Shown here: positions 5,942-13,613 of the stretch, in pieces
Position numbering within the stretch: the first letter of the stretch is position 1
Layout of the letters: the number at the start of each line of letters is the position of its first letter
Source: an uncultured Methanobrevibacter sp.
Lineage (GTDB): Archaea > Methanobacteriota > Methanobacteria > Methanobacteriales > Methanobacteriaceae
Length of the DNA stretch: 18,254 nt
Assembly (NCBI GenBank): GCA_905235495.1
Contig: CAJOMK010000007.1
Span: 1 to 18,254, forward strand
Reading direction: 5' to 3'
Notes under the pieces: model-generated
Database searches by the model: none
Told to the model about the DNA's origin: nothing
Seen by the model: the letters and a program-made list of their open reading frames with translations, nothing else
Position numbers and translations under genes: made by a program

Positions 5942-6802
5942 ATGAATCTAATGGCTCAAATTTTAATCAATGTAATAATAGCTTTCCTTGCTGGTAGTCT
6001 TTTGTTAGGTTTCCACAGAAAGGTTATGGCAAGAGTCCAATTAAGGCCAGGACCTCCTATTATACAGTATTTATTGCATTCATTGAAATTTTTCTTTAAG
6101 GAGACAACATTCCCAAAAACTGCTTCAATACCATTTTATATAGGTATTACAGTTATTTTAGCAATTATTTGGGTTACTGGAGTTATAGTTGGTCCGGTAA
6201 CTAAAGGTTCCTTAATGATTTTATTCGGTATCTATGCAATTCATAAGATTGTAGAGCATAATGCAGGATCTTCATCAGGTTCTCCATATGGTAAGTTAAG
6301 CTGTGTAAGGGCTGTTTTCTCAGCCGCTGGAGAATTGCCTTTATTTGCTGTAATTGCTGTCATATTCCTTTTAACAGGAACTATGGACATCAGCGGAATT
6401 ATAGCATATCAATCAATTCACGGTCCTTTGTTCTTCCAATTACCTCTTGCAGTACTTATGTTCTTCACATTGATAGTTACAAAATCTCCATATTCTCCTT
6501 TTGCAATTACAAAAGGAAAGGAAATCATATCTGGATTTGAAACTGAACACTTCGGTATGCTTAGAGGATACATAATGTTTTCAGAATCAATCGCATGGTA
6601 TATTCTATTATGGATATTCTTAACCATATTCTTTGGACCAATTTCCGTTGTCGGATACTTGATTGGAATGATTGTAATCTGTATCATTACAGGATTTATA
6701 AATGCTACAACTCCTATGTTAAATCCAAACCATTCTGTAATGACTCAAATATCCATTGCAGTTATCTGTACAGTCGGTTCAATAATTATGATCATTATTT
6801 AA
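5942..6802 (+). CDS. ehaJ: Energy-converting hydrogenase A subunit EhaJ (NuoH/EchB-like)
   Basis: This 286-residue polytopic protein of the complex I NuoH family has about eight helices. Residues 31-58 (RVQLRPGPP, then Lys/Glu-rich) match the NuoH signature at the quinone/hydrogenase-facing loop. RAVFSAAGELPLF (123-135) retains the Glu (E131) equivalent to the conserved YEhP motif, and SGFETEHFG (197-205) matches the second NuoH signature. EhaJ anchors the EhaN/EhaO module to the membrane and couples electron transfer to ion movement. The only Shine-Dalgarno-like AAGGT is unusually far (about 16 bases) from the ATG at 5942. A second in-frame ATG at 5951 is possible. Confidence 0.92.
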   Translation: MNLMAQILINVIIAFLAGSLLLGFHRKVMARVQLRPGPPIIQYLLHSLKFFFKETTFPKTASIPFYIGITVILAIIWVTGVIVGPVTKGSLMILFGIYAIHKIVEHNAGSSSGSPYGKLSCVRAVFSAAGELPLFAVIAVIFLLTGTMDISGIIAYQSIHGPLFFQLPLAVLMFFTLIVTKSPYSPFAITKGKEIISGFETEHFGMLRGYIMFSESIAWYILLWIFLTIFFGPISVVGYLIGMIVICIITGFINATTPMLNPNHSVMTQISIAVICTVGSIIMIII

Positions 6803-6909
6803 AAATAAAAATGGAATTTAAGATTTAAAATTTATTAAATTTAAGAAAATTATTAAAATTTAAAATAATTAAGATTTAAATAATTAAAAATTAATAAGAA
6901 GGCTTAAAA

Positions 6910-7167
6910 ATGAATAATGAAATAGGAATGAGAGTATTAACTTCCTTAGTTGCTTTAGGCATATTTATAGTGGCAGGACTTTCTGCTTTCTATCAAAGTA
7001 TTTTAGCACTTCCTTTAGTTATTATTGGACTTATATTCGTTCCATTTATATTGATGCAACACAATGAGAAAAATGCTCATTTAGCTGAAAACTTGGAAAA
7101 GATAGCTTTCGTTATTACATTTTTAATCGTTTGCATAGCATTTATTTGCTTGTATAAACCAATTTAA
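6910..7167 (+). CDS. ehaK: Energy-converting hydrogenase A subunit EhaK
   Basis: This 85-residue membrane protein has about three helices (10-29, 32-48 and 62-82) and a short polar loop HNEKNAHLAENLEK. It is EhaK by position. AAGG is present 8-11 bases before the ATG. The 107-base spacer before it is almost pure A/T and contains two copies of TTAAGATTTAAA, with no convincing promoter. Its function within the membrane arm is unknown. Confidence 0.78.
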   Translation: MNNEIGMRVLTSLVALGIFIVAGLSAFYQSILALPLVIIGLIFVPFILMQHNEKNAHLAENLEKIAFVITFLIVCIAFICLYKPI

Positions 7168-7263
7168 TCAAATTTATTAATTTACTAAATTAATCTACTA
7201 AAAAAATTTATATTTATCAATTTATTTGAAAATAAGAATTTAGAACTAAAACAAGGTGAAATC

Positions 7264-7590
7264 ATGGAAGAATTATATATTATGATTTATATTATAGTTT
7301 TTATAGTTGGATCCATCGCAGGTCTTTTATTAAGCTATAAAAAGCATATGGAACCCTATATAATATCTGAAATAGATGTTTTGACCTTGGTTTTTTCCAT
7401 TGTAGGATGGTTCTTATTATTTAATCATGGCTTAATCAATGCAATCCGTTCTGTAATCCTGCTCACTATTGCGTTCTTCTGTATTGGACTTGCAATAGGA
7501 AGAAGACCAGGATACGGTCGTAAAGAAACTGCAATTGGAATATTGATTGCAGGAATTGTCTGGATTTTAACATCTGGAGTTTTATTTTAA
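7264..7590 (+). CDS. ehaL: Energy-converting hydrogenase A subunit EhaL
   Basis: This 108-residue protein has four predicted helices (about 5-24, 39-55, 58-77, 88-107) and a basic loop GRRPGYGRK before the last one, suggesting that loop is cytosolic. It is the last membrane subunit before the soluble part of the complex, matching EhaL. AAGGTGAAATC before the ATG is a strong ribosome site. The preceding 96-base spacer contains AATTTATATTTATC (7205-7218), a possible weak internal TATA. Confidence 0.8.
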   Translation: MEELYIMIYIIVFIVGSIAGLLLSYKKHMEPYIISEIDVLTLVFSIVGWFLLFNHGLINAIRSVILLTIAFFCIGLAIGRRPGYGRKETAIGILIAGIVWILTSGVLF

Positions 7591-7620
7591 AAAAACAAAT
7601 TAACTCCCTCGGTGATTTAT

Positions 7621-8004
7621 ATGAATAGTGAAGAGAAATATAAAATGATGAAATTAAGAGTTCTTCATAGTTTCAAATGGGAAAAGGATCTTACTATTCC
7701 TTTATCTGAAGAATTTGGAATTTCTAAAGAAGAATTTGAGGATATTCTTATGAATCATTTTGACATGAGTGATTTGGAAAATATGCATGCTACCTTTGAA
7801 ATAGCTAACAGAGAAACGATAAAAAGGCAAATGCATCTTGATTTAAGATTTTATTGGTTAAGTGATGTTGCTAAATTAATTTCAGAGGAAGATGCAGATA
7901 GGATTTGCCATCAATTGACAAAGGATATTGTAAAGAATGGCAAGAAATATGAGGATGCTCTTGAAGAAGGAAGAGCTCAAATCGTTGAAATATTAAGGAA
8001 ATAA
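7621..8004 (+). CDS. ehaM: Energy-converting hydrogenase A subunit EhaM
   Basis: This 127-residue soluble, charged, mainly helical protein without Cys clusters is EhaM by order. Its counterpart in Methanothermobacter (MTH396, from memory the DUF1959 family with a known structure) has similar size. It may help assemble or dock the hydrogenase module; its function is unknown. A GTG at 7612 would add three residues, but that GTG is part of GGTGAT, a perfect ribosome site four bases before the ATG at 7621. The stop overlaps a TAATG leading to a four-codon ORF. Confidence 0.85.
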   Translation: MNSEEKYKMMKLRVLHSFKWEKDLTIPLSEEFGISKEEFEDILMNHFDMSDLENMHATFEIANRETIKRQMHLDLRFYWLSDVAKLISEEDADRICHQLTKDIVKNGKKYEDALEEGRAQIVEILRK

Positions 8005-8046
8005 TGTTTATATTATAATCAAAGAACGAGATTTAAGGTAATTGAA

Positions 8047-8508
8047 ATGCTTAAAAAACTTAAAGATATTGTGAGAAAAAGTTCAATTCATGTCTGCATT
8101 GTAAATTGTGGAGGATGCAATGGCTGTGATGTAGAGCTTGTTGCTCTTCTTTCCCCAAGATACGATCTTGAACAGTATGGAATTTATGTTCACAATAACC
8201 CTCGTGAGGCTGATGTTCTTTTAGTAACTGGTGCAGTTACAGAACAATGGAGAGACAATTTAAGAAGGATTTATGCAAAGACACCTGAACCTAAGATTGT
8301 GGTTGCAGTTGGAAACTGTCCACAATCTGGAGATGTATTTGCGCAGGAAGGAGGAAGAGTTCTTGCCCCTGTTTCTGACTTTATTCCAGTGGATGCAGCT
8401 ATTCCTGGTTGTCCTCCAAGACCAAGTGAAATTTTAGAGGCAGTGTTGACTGTTGCTCCTGGTGCTCTTGCAGCTAAAGGAAGGGCTCAAGATGCCAGAA
8501 AAGATTAA
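8047..8508 (+). CDS. ehaN: Energy-converting hydrogenase A small subunit EhaN
   Basis: This 153-residue [NiFe]-hydrogenase small subunit of the short NuoB-like type has no Tat signal peptide, as expected for group 4. The four ligands of the proximal [4Fe-4S] cluster are visible: Cys24 and Cys27 in CGGCNGCD, Cys91 in GNCPQSGD and Cys122 in GCPPRP. It passes electrons from the EhaO active site to the polyferredoxin subunits, on the cytosolic face. Cys17 and Cys21 lie close to the ligand pair and are extra. AAGG lies 7-10 bases before the ATG. The stop overlaps the start of a nine-codon ORF in the following duplicated spacer. Confidence 0.94.
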   Translation: MLKKLKDIVRKSSIHVCIVNCGGCNGCDVELVALLSPRYDLEQYGIYVHNNPREADVLLVTGAVTEQWRDNLRRIYAKTPEPKIVVAVGNCPQSGDVFAQEGGRVLAPVSDFIPVDAAIPGCPPRPSEILEAVLTVAPGALAAKGRAQDARKD

Positions 8509-8509
8509 T

Positions 8510-8600
8510 GTTTATTAATATTATAGAATTTAGTTAGATAAGCAAAAGATTAAAGTTTATAGTATTGTAGAATCAGAATTAGATAAGTAAAGGAGTCAAA
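8510..8600 (+). repeat. 45-bp tandem near-duplication in the ehaN-ehaO spacer
   Basis: Segment 8510-8554 is followed directly by an imperfect copy at 8555-8600. Shared blocks in order are GTTTAT, TAT(A/G)TAGAAT-like sequence, TTAGATAAG, and AAA(A/G)GA. The downstream copy contains the AAAGGAG ribosome site of ehaO; the upstream copy has the decayed AAAAGAT. The upstream copy also carries the tiny ORF MFINIIEFS (8508-8537) that starts in a TAATG overlap with the ehaN stop. Confidence 0.6.
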
Positions 8601-8604
8601 TATT

Positions 8605-9732
8605 ATGATATTACCAATTGGACCAATTCATCCAGGTTTAAAAGAACCTTTAAGACTTAAACTTCAAACTCAAGGTGAGAAGGTTATTAAGGCTGAGATT
8701 GATTATGGTTATGTTCATAGAGGTATTGAAAAGATTATGGAAGGTAAAACCTGGCAAAAATGTATTTACTTATCTGAAAGAATCTGTGGTATCTGTTCAT
8801 ATGAGCACACACAAACCTTTGCAGAAACCTTGGAAACCATTTCCGGTGTTCGAGCTCCTTTAAGAGCACAATACTTAAGGGTAATTACTAATGAGTTGGA
8901 TAGGATTCAATCCCACTTGCTTGCAAACTCTACATTCTTCAAGACTCTTGACCATGAAACATTGTTTATGCATGTATTGGCATTAAGGGAATATGCAATG
9001 GATTCCCTTGAATTGTTGACAGGTAACAGGGTCAATTTAGGTTGGAATGTAGTTGGTGGAGTAAGAATGGATGCCGATGAGAGACATTTCAATGCAATAC
9101 TTGAAAACTTGAAGAAGATTGAAGATGGCTTCGACAGGCATATTGCATTATTTGAAGAGGCTCCAATCGTTGCCTTAAGGGCTAAGGGCGTTGGAGTGAT
9201 GACTAAAGAGGAAGCAATTAAAGGTCATGCCGTAGGGCCAATTGGAAGAGCTTCCGGTTTGAAGCATGATTTAAGAGAAGAGCATTATACTTATAAGGAT
9301 GAGTTCGACTTCAAGCCTATTTGGAGAAAAGAGGGAGATAATTATGCCCGTACATTAAATAGGTTTTATGAAGTGGAACAATCTATTGATTTAGTTAAAC
9401 AGGCTATTGAAAACATGCCTAAAGGAGATATAAGAACTCCTGTAGATATTCCTTCAGGATATGGGGAATGGAGAAACGAGGCTCCTCGTGGTGAAGTAAG
9501 ATATATGGCTGAAACCAATGGGGATCTTATCAAACATATTTCCATCAGAACTCCAAGTATCATGAATATTGATTCATGTGCAAAATACATGCTTAAGGAT
9601 GTTGCTACAGTTGCTGATGCAGTGGCAACTTATGCATCTTCAGATCCTTGCATTGCATGTACTGAAAGGGTTGCAATCACTGACATTGATACTGGCAAAT
9701 CTGCTGTAAAAGACTTTTTTGAGGTGAAATAG
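8605..9732 (+). CDS. ehaO: Energy-converting hydrogenase A large subunit EhaO ([NiFe] active site)
   Basis: This 375-residue catalytic subunit is of the NuoD-like group 4 type. The Ni ligands are Cys61 and Cys64 in RICGICSYEH and Cys349 and Cys352 in DPCIACTER. The second motif is DPCxxCxxR, with Arg replacing the His of classical hydrogenases, as in other group 4 enzymes. It leaves a 20-residue tail after Arg355 that may be removed by an endopeptidase during maturation. DYGYVHRGIEK near residue 33 matches the NuoD-type N-terminal motif. It splits H2 and feeds electrons to EhaN. AAAGGAG lies nine bases before the ATG. No hyp or protease genes occur in the window. Confidence 0.96.
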   Translation: MILPIGPIHPGLKEPLRLKLQTQGEKVIKAEIDYGYVHRGIEKIMEGKTWQKCIYLSERICGICSYEHTQTFAETLETISGVRAPLRAQYLRVITNELDRIQSHLLANSTFFKTLDHETLFMHVLALREYAMDSLELLTGNRVNLGWNVVGGVRMDADERHFNAILENLKKIEDGFDRHIALFEEAPIVALRAKGVGVMTKEEAIKGHAVGPIGRASGLKHDLREEHYTYKDEFDFKPIWRKEGDNYARTLNRFYEVEQSIDLVKQAIENMPKGDIRTPVDIPSGYGEWRNEAPRGEVRYMAETNGDLIKHISIRTPSIMNIDSCAKYMLKDVATVADAVATYASSDPCIACTERVAITDIDTGKSAVKDFFEVK

Positions 9733-9733
9733 A

Positions 9734-10768
9734 ATGTCTTCACTCATATGGTATATTTATGAATTTGCAAGAAAAACCTGGATAGATGGCTTTTTCGATG
9801 CAAAGTCAAAGGAAGACATAGCTCATAAGCCTGATAGGTTTAGGGATTTTCCTAATGTAATTAAGGAAAATTGTATCGGCTGTGGGTCTTGTACAGCATC
9901 ATGTCCATCTCCAAATGCAATCAAATTGATTAGGGATTCAGACAGTGAGGAATCCGTAGGTCTCACATATCCTATCATCAACAAGTCATCATGCATCCGA
10001 TGCGGATTCTGTGCAGAAGTCTGTCCTTCCACTCCAAAGACATTGGAATGTGGTGAAAATCACTTCATTCGTGAAGAGTTCAATATTATTCCTTCAAAGA
10101 GAAAATACACTGTGGATGATTATCTATGCATAAGATGTAAGAAGTGTATGGATGCATGTGAAGTCGGTGCCATTGAAGAGATTGATGACAGATTGCTTGT
10201 AAATCAGTCAAAATGTATTTCCTGTGGAAAATGTTTAGAGACCTGTCCTGTAAAAGGAGCAATGAAAGGAGTCTTTGTAAACAATCTCGAAGAGCAAAAG
10301 AAAATAATCAATTTAGCAGTGAATACATTAGAGGAATATATTGAATCAAAACAGGATGCCCTGATTCAATTAGGCACTGATAAGCTATTTTTAGATGAAT
10401 TGAAATTCAAGCCTATATTTGACAAGTCACTAAGCATTCTAAATGATGGAGAGGTTGTTCATGAAGTCTTGGAAGATGCAATCAATAGATTAAAGATAAG
10501 AATCATTACCTGGGATGGAGATGACTGTAAGAAATGCCAAATGTGCATTCCAGACTGTCCTACAGGTGCAATTTCATTTGCCAGCGATAATGATACCATT
10601 GTAAGAGATAAGGAAAAGTGTTTAAGATGCAGTATCTGTTATCAGACCTGTCCGTTTGGAGTTATCAAATACTTCTTGGCTAAATTTAATCTTGATACAA
10701 ATGATAATGATGAGGAAGTTATTCACATTTCTGTAAAGGCTTCTCAATTAGCAGAAAGGAGGGCTTAA
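9734..10768 (+). CDS. ehaP: Polyferredoxin EhaP, six [4Fe-4S] motifs
   Basis: This 344-residue protein has six complete CxxCxxCxxxC motifs at residues 47-57, 87-97, 132-142, 161-171, 265-275 and 296-306. A cluster-free, probably helical insertion of about 85 residues (178-262) splits it into a 4+2 arrangement. EhaP in Methanothermobacter is described as a 6[4Fe-4S] polyferredoxin, which matches. It should relay electrons between EhaN and soluble ferredoxin on the cytosolic side. GAGGTGA lies just upstream and the gene starts one base after the ehaO stop. Its last codons, with the ehaQ ribosome region, are duplicated downstream. Confidence 0.93.
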   Translation: MSSLIWYIYEFARKTWIDGFFDAKSKEDIAHKPDRFRDFPNVIKENCIGCGSCTASCPSPNAIKLIRDSDSEESVGLTYPIINKSSCIRCGFCAEVCPSTPKTLECGENHFIREEFNIIPSKRKYTVDDYLCIRCKKCMDACEVGAIEEIDDRLLVNQSKCISCGKCLETCPVKGAMKGVFVNNLEEQKKIINLAVNTLEEYIESKQDALIQLGTDKLFLDELKFKPIFDKSLSILNDGEVVHEVLEDAINRLKIRIITWDGDDCKKCQMCIPDCPTGAISFASDNDTIVRDKEKCLRCSICYQTCPFGVIKYFLAKFNLDTNDNDEEVIHISVKASQLAERRA

Positions 10769-10809
10769 TATGTTTATTGGTTCTCAATTAGTGGGAGGTG
10801 CATAATATG
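10741..10809 (+). repeat. 40-bp-period duplication at the ehaP-ehaQ junction, with an 11-codon ORF
   Basis: The end of ehaP from TTCTCAATTAG through its GGAGG and TAATATG (10741-10772) recurs at 10781-10809 as TTCTCAATTAG, GGGAGG and TAATATG. The first copy's ATG opens the frame MFIGSQLVGGA (10770-10805), which repeats the Ser-Gln-Leu of the EhaP tail in frame. The second copy's ATG is ehaQ. A short tandem duplication has thus doubled the ribosome site before ehaQ. Confidence 0.65.
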
Positions 10810-12258
10810 GTTACTGTTGATCCTATTCCAAGACCATTGCGGGATGTTCATATAGAGTATGAAATTGATGATGAAAAATGTATCAACTGTATGGACAAGC
10901 CGTGCTTGAATGTTTGTCCGATTGGTGCTGTTTATCAGGATGAAAATACCAAGTTCATTAAATTGAATGAGCATTGCTTTGGTTGTGTCTTATGTACTAA
11001 TGCATGTCCTTACGATGCAATTCACATTAAAAAGACATTAGCAGATCCAATCCGTGAAAATGTTCCAAATATCAATAAGAAGCTTTGCAGAGCTTGCGGT
11101 GCATGTGTAAATGCATGTAAGTCAGGAGCTATTCATTTAAGGTCTTCCGGTGGAGAGGAAGTCCATAGTGAAATTGATGAGGATAAATGTATCCGCTGCG
11201 GATACTGTTTCAGGGCCTGCCCTACAGATGCAATCAAATATGGGGAAATACTTCCAAAAACAGTAAAAGAAGGTAAAACTCTCTGCATTGACCAAGACCA
11301 ATGTATCGGCTGTATGACATGTACAAGAATATGCCCATCTAAAGGAGCTATTAATGTAGGCAAAACCAATAAGTTGCCGTTCATTGATCCTGCTTACTGT
11401 GCAAGATGTGAAGAATGTATGCATTCCTGCCCTTCCTATGCGATTGACTATGTTGAAAGGGAAGAGGCATTCGACTCATTCAATAAGATTAAAACATTGG
11501 AGATAGCATCTGAAATGATAGATAGGGACATTCATAACATTTCCAAAGGTGTCACCAATATTGACGATGTTTTGGCAAAGCTGCTCAAGGATATTTCCAA
11601 TGATTATCACTTTGATGACTTTGATTATGAAAACTCAATGGACATTAGGGATGTTCCAAGGGATATGGAATTTTCAGATGTTGAGATATTCACCTGCATC
11701 AATTGCAGATCCATTGTAGTGAATGTAACAGATTTCCTTAATGAACGTCTAAATGCCCAACTTAAGAAGGATTTGGATGTAGTAAAGGTTTTGGATCTTG
11801 TTGAATTCTTCCCACCAAGTTTAGGCATTGAAGTTGTTGATGAGAATTGCATTAGTTGTGGATTATGCAGAGATGTCTGTCCAACTGAATCCATTAGTTT
11901 GGATGGTCCTAATCCGATAGTAATTGATACAGACAATTCATGTGTCTACTGTGGTTTATGTGCTGAAAGCTGTAGTTTTGAAGCAATCAAGCTTAAGGAA
12001 GAGTTCTTTACAAACAGGAATCATGAGATATTCTTCATTAAAAGAGACCTTAGAGGAAGAAGAAAAGGTACTGTAGAGATTAATCATCATGCTTGTCAAT
12101 TATGTGAAGTATGTGTTAAAAATTGTCCAATTGATGCATTGAGTGTTGAAGATGGAAAAGTTACAGTAAACTATGAGGATTGTATTTCATGTAGAAACTG
12201 TGAAGGAATCTGTCCATTAAATGCAGCAAGAGTCTCTACAATCTGGCAGTTCTTATAA
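10807..12258 (+). CDS. ehaQ: Polyferredoxin EhaQ, ten [4Fe-4S] motifs
   Basis: This 483-residue protein has ten cluster motifs. The first (residues 25-37) is CxxCx4CxxxC. The others, at 57-67, 94-104, 128-138, 166-176, 198-208, 348-358, 379-389, 430-440 and 459-469, are CxxCxxCxxxC. A cluster-free segment of about 130 residues (215-345) separates six from four; it contains only a lone CINC pair at 297-300. This agrees with the 10[4Fe-4S] EhaQ of Methanothermobacter. The ATG at 10807 with GGGAGGTG before it is a better start than the GTG at 10798. It likely passes electrons to soluble ferredoxin or another partner. Confidence 0.93.
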   Translation: MVTVDPIPRPLRDVHIEYEIDDEKCINCMDKPCLNVCPIGAVYQDENTKFIKLNEHCFGCVLCTNACPYDAIHIKKTLADPIRENVPNINKKLCRACGACVNACKSGAIHLRSSGGEEVHSEIDEDKCIRCGYCFRACPTDAIKYGEILPKTVKEGKTLCIDQDQCIGCMTCTRICPSKGAINVGKTNKLPFIDPAYCARCEECMHSCPSYAIDYVEREEAFDSFNKIKTLEIASEMIDRDIHNISKGVTNIDDVLAKLLKDISNDYHFDDFDYENSMDIRDVPRDMEFSDVEIFTCINCRSIVVNVTDFLNERLNAQLKKDLDVVKVLDLVEFFPPSLGIEVVDENCISCGLCRDVCPTESISLDGPNPIVIDTDNSCVYCGLCAESCSFEAIKLKEEFFTNRNHEIFFIKRDLRGRRKGTVEINHHACQLCEVCVKNCPIDALSVEDGKVTVNYEDCISCRNCEGICPLNAARVSTIWQFL

Positions 12259-12282
12259 ATTATTTTTAAAAATTATTAAATT

Positions 12283-12304
12283 ATTTTCTTTTTTTTTATT
12301 TTTA
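12283..12304 (+). terminator. T-rich tract after ehaQ
   Basis: A 22-base tract that is almost all T follows the ehaQ stop by 24 bases. It is preceded by the A/T dyad ATTTTTAAAAAT. T tracts terminate archaeal transcription, so much of the message may end here, with ehaR read through or separately started. Termination efficiency is unknown. Confidence 0.45.
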
Positions 12305-12359
12305 TTAGATTACACTTATTGAAAATTGAAATTAAGACTTGAAGTTAGGAAGATTAGAT

Positions 12360-13499
12360 ATGGTTAAGAAAGTTTTTATCACTGATTGTGAAGGACCATT
12401 GACATTAAATGACAATGCTTATGAATTGGCAGATGTATTTATTGAGGATGGTGGAAGATTATTCAAGATTATCAGTCGCTTTGATGATTATCTTGTTGAT
12501 GATGTCAATCTTGAAAACTATCATGCTGGTGACACACTTAAGCTTATTGTCCCATTCTATAAATTGGCAGGACTAACAAATGAAAAAATGATTGAATTTT
12601 CAAGGGAAAATATCTATCTTGTTAATGGTTCTGATGACACTCTTAAATTTGCAAATGAACTTATTGATTCTTTTATAGTTAGTACTAGTTATGGTCAATA
12701 TATTGAAGCTCTATGCAATTATATTTATTTTCCATTCCAAAATACTTATCACACACAACTGGATGTAGATGGTGCTACTAATTTTAATGAATTTAGTAAA
12801 AAATCAAGTAATGTTTCATCCGATTCAAACAATTCTCAAACTATGGTCGGTAGCAAATCACCTAAGTTTATTGAAGAACTTAAAAAAGTTGAGGAGTTCA
12901 GAAAGATTATACTTGAACATGGTGGGGAAAATGAAGATGACTTCAATGTCTTGTATGACATTTTCTTCAATGAGTTTCCAAAACTTGAAATTAACAAATA
13001 CATTGAAAGTGTGAAAACTGTTGGTGGCAAAGGCAAGCAGATTGCAGTTGAAGATATTGTTGATAAGTTTGGACTTGAAGAAGGTTCCATTATCTATATG
13101 GGTGACAGCATTACTGATGTTGAGCCATTGCAATATGCAAGGGAACATGGAGGATTGTCTGTAAGTTTTAATGGAAATGAATATCCTTTGAATGTAGCTG
13201 AAATTGCAGTGATATCTGACCATACAATTGTAAGTTCCATCCTCATTGACCTTCATGCAAGATTTGATAAGGATTATGTTTTGGACTTTATCAGGGCTTT
13301 CTCTGAAAAAGGTCCAGATGAAGCATTTGCAGACTTTGAAGTGGATTACTCACTTATTGAAGAGTTTGAAAAGGTATTCTATAATAAGGAAGCTCCAATC
13401 ATTGAGATAATAACCGATGAAAATAGAGAGTATCTGCTTGAAGCAAGCAAAGCGATGAGAAATGGCATTCGTGGTAAGGACATTGGTGGTTTAGGTTAA
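12360..13499 (+). CDS. ehaR: HAD-superfamily protein EhaR
   Basis: This 379-residue cytosolic protein has HAD phosphatase motifs. Motif I is DCEGPLT (Asp9, with Glu11 where most phosphatases have Asp), motif II is VSTSYG (about 107-112), motif III lies in GGKGKQ (about 222-227), and motif IV is GDSITD (248-253). A Ser/Asn-rich low-complexity stretch (about 141-168) interrupts the cap region. It is annotated as EhaR in methanogens from its place after ehaQ, but its substrate and its part in the hydrogenase are unknown. The ATG at 12360 follows AGGA; an upstream in-frame TTG at 12339 is less likely. The Glu in motif I could change or abolish phosphatase activity. Confidence 0.85.
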   Translation: MVKKVFITDCEGPLTLNDNAYELADVFIEDGGRLFKIISRFDDYLVDDVNLENYHAGDTLKLIVPFYKLAGLTNEKMIEFSRENIYLVNGSDDTLKFANELIDSFIVSTSYGQYIEALCNYIYFPFQNTYHTQLDVDGATNFNEFSKKSSNVSSDSNNSQTMVGSKSPKFIEELKKVEEFRKIILEHGGENEDDFNVLYDIFFNEFPKLEINKYIESVKTVGGKGKQIAVEDIVDKFGLEEGSIIYMGDSITDVEPLQYAREHGGLSVSFNGNEYPLNVAEIAVISDHTIVSSILIDLHARFDKDYVLDFIRAFSEKGPDEAFADFEVDYSLIEEFEKVFYNKEAPIIEIITDENREYLLEASKAMRNGIRGKDIGGLG

Positions 13500-13507
13500 T
13501 CCTAAGA

Positions 13508-13521
13508 GATATTTATTTAAA
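13508..13521 (+). promoter_or_regulatory. Possible promoter for the ftr-like gene
   Basis: AGAGATATTTATTTAAAA in the 114-base gap after ehaR resembles the TATA elements at 1671 and 15681. It would give a start near 13540 and a leader of about 75 bases that is almost all A and T. The assignment is by similarity only. Confidence 0.35.
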
Positions 13522-13613
13522 AATTTTAATATTTAATTTAATTATTATTTTATTAGTTATTATTTTAATTTTTACGTTAATTATTAATAGATTTTATTAT
13601 TGAGATGACATTT

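Noticed and set aside
9650..9732. Loss of the DPCxxCxxH His in EhaO as a sign of inactivation
   Set aside because: Arg at that place is usual for group 4 hydrogenase large subunits, and all four Cys ligands are present.
11137..11424. Cysteine-bearing minus-strand frames within ehaQ (also 11133-11384 and 11625-11936)
   Set aside because: They are antisense to conserved cluster motifs of EhaQ; no ribosome site or family resemblance.
12259..12359. ehaR start at the TTG at 12339
   Set aside because: The ATG at 12360 has AGGA at suitable distance and begins directly at the HAD strand (VKKVFITD).
12858..13256. 132-codon minus-strand frame within ehaR
   Set aside because: It is antisense to HAD motifs III and IV and has no independent support.
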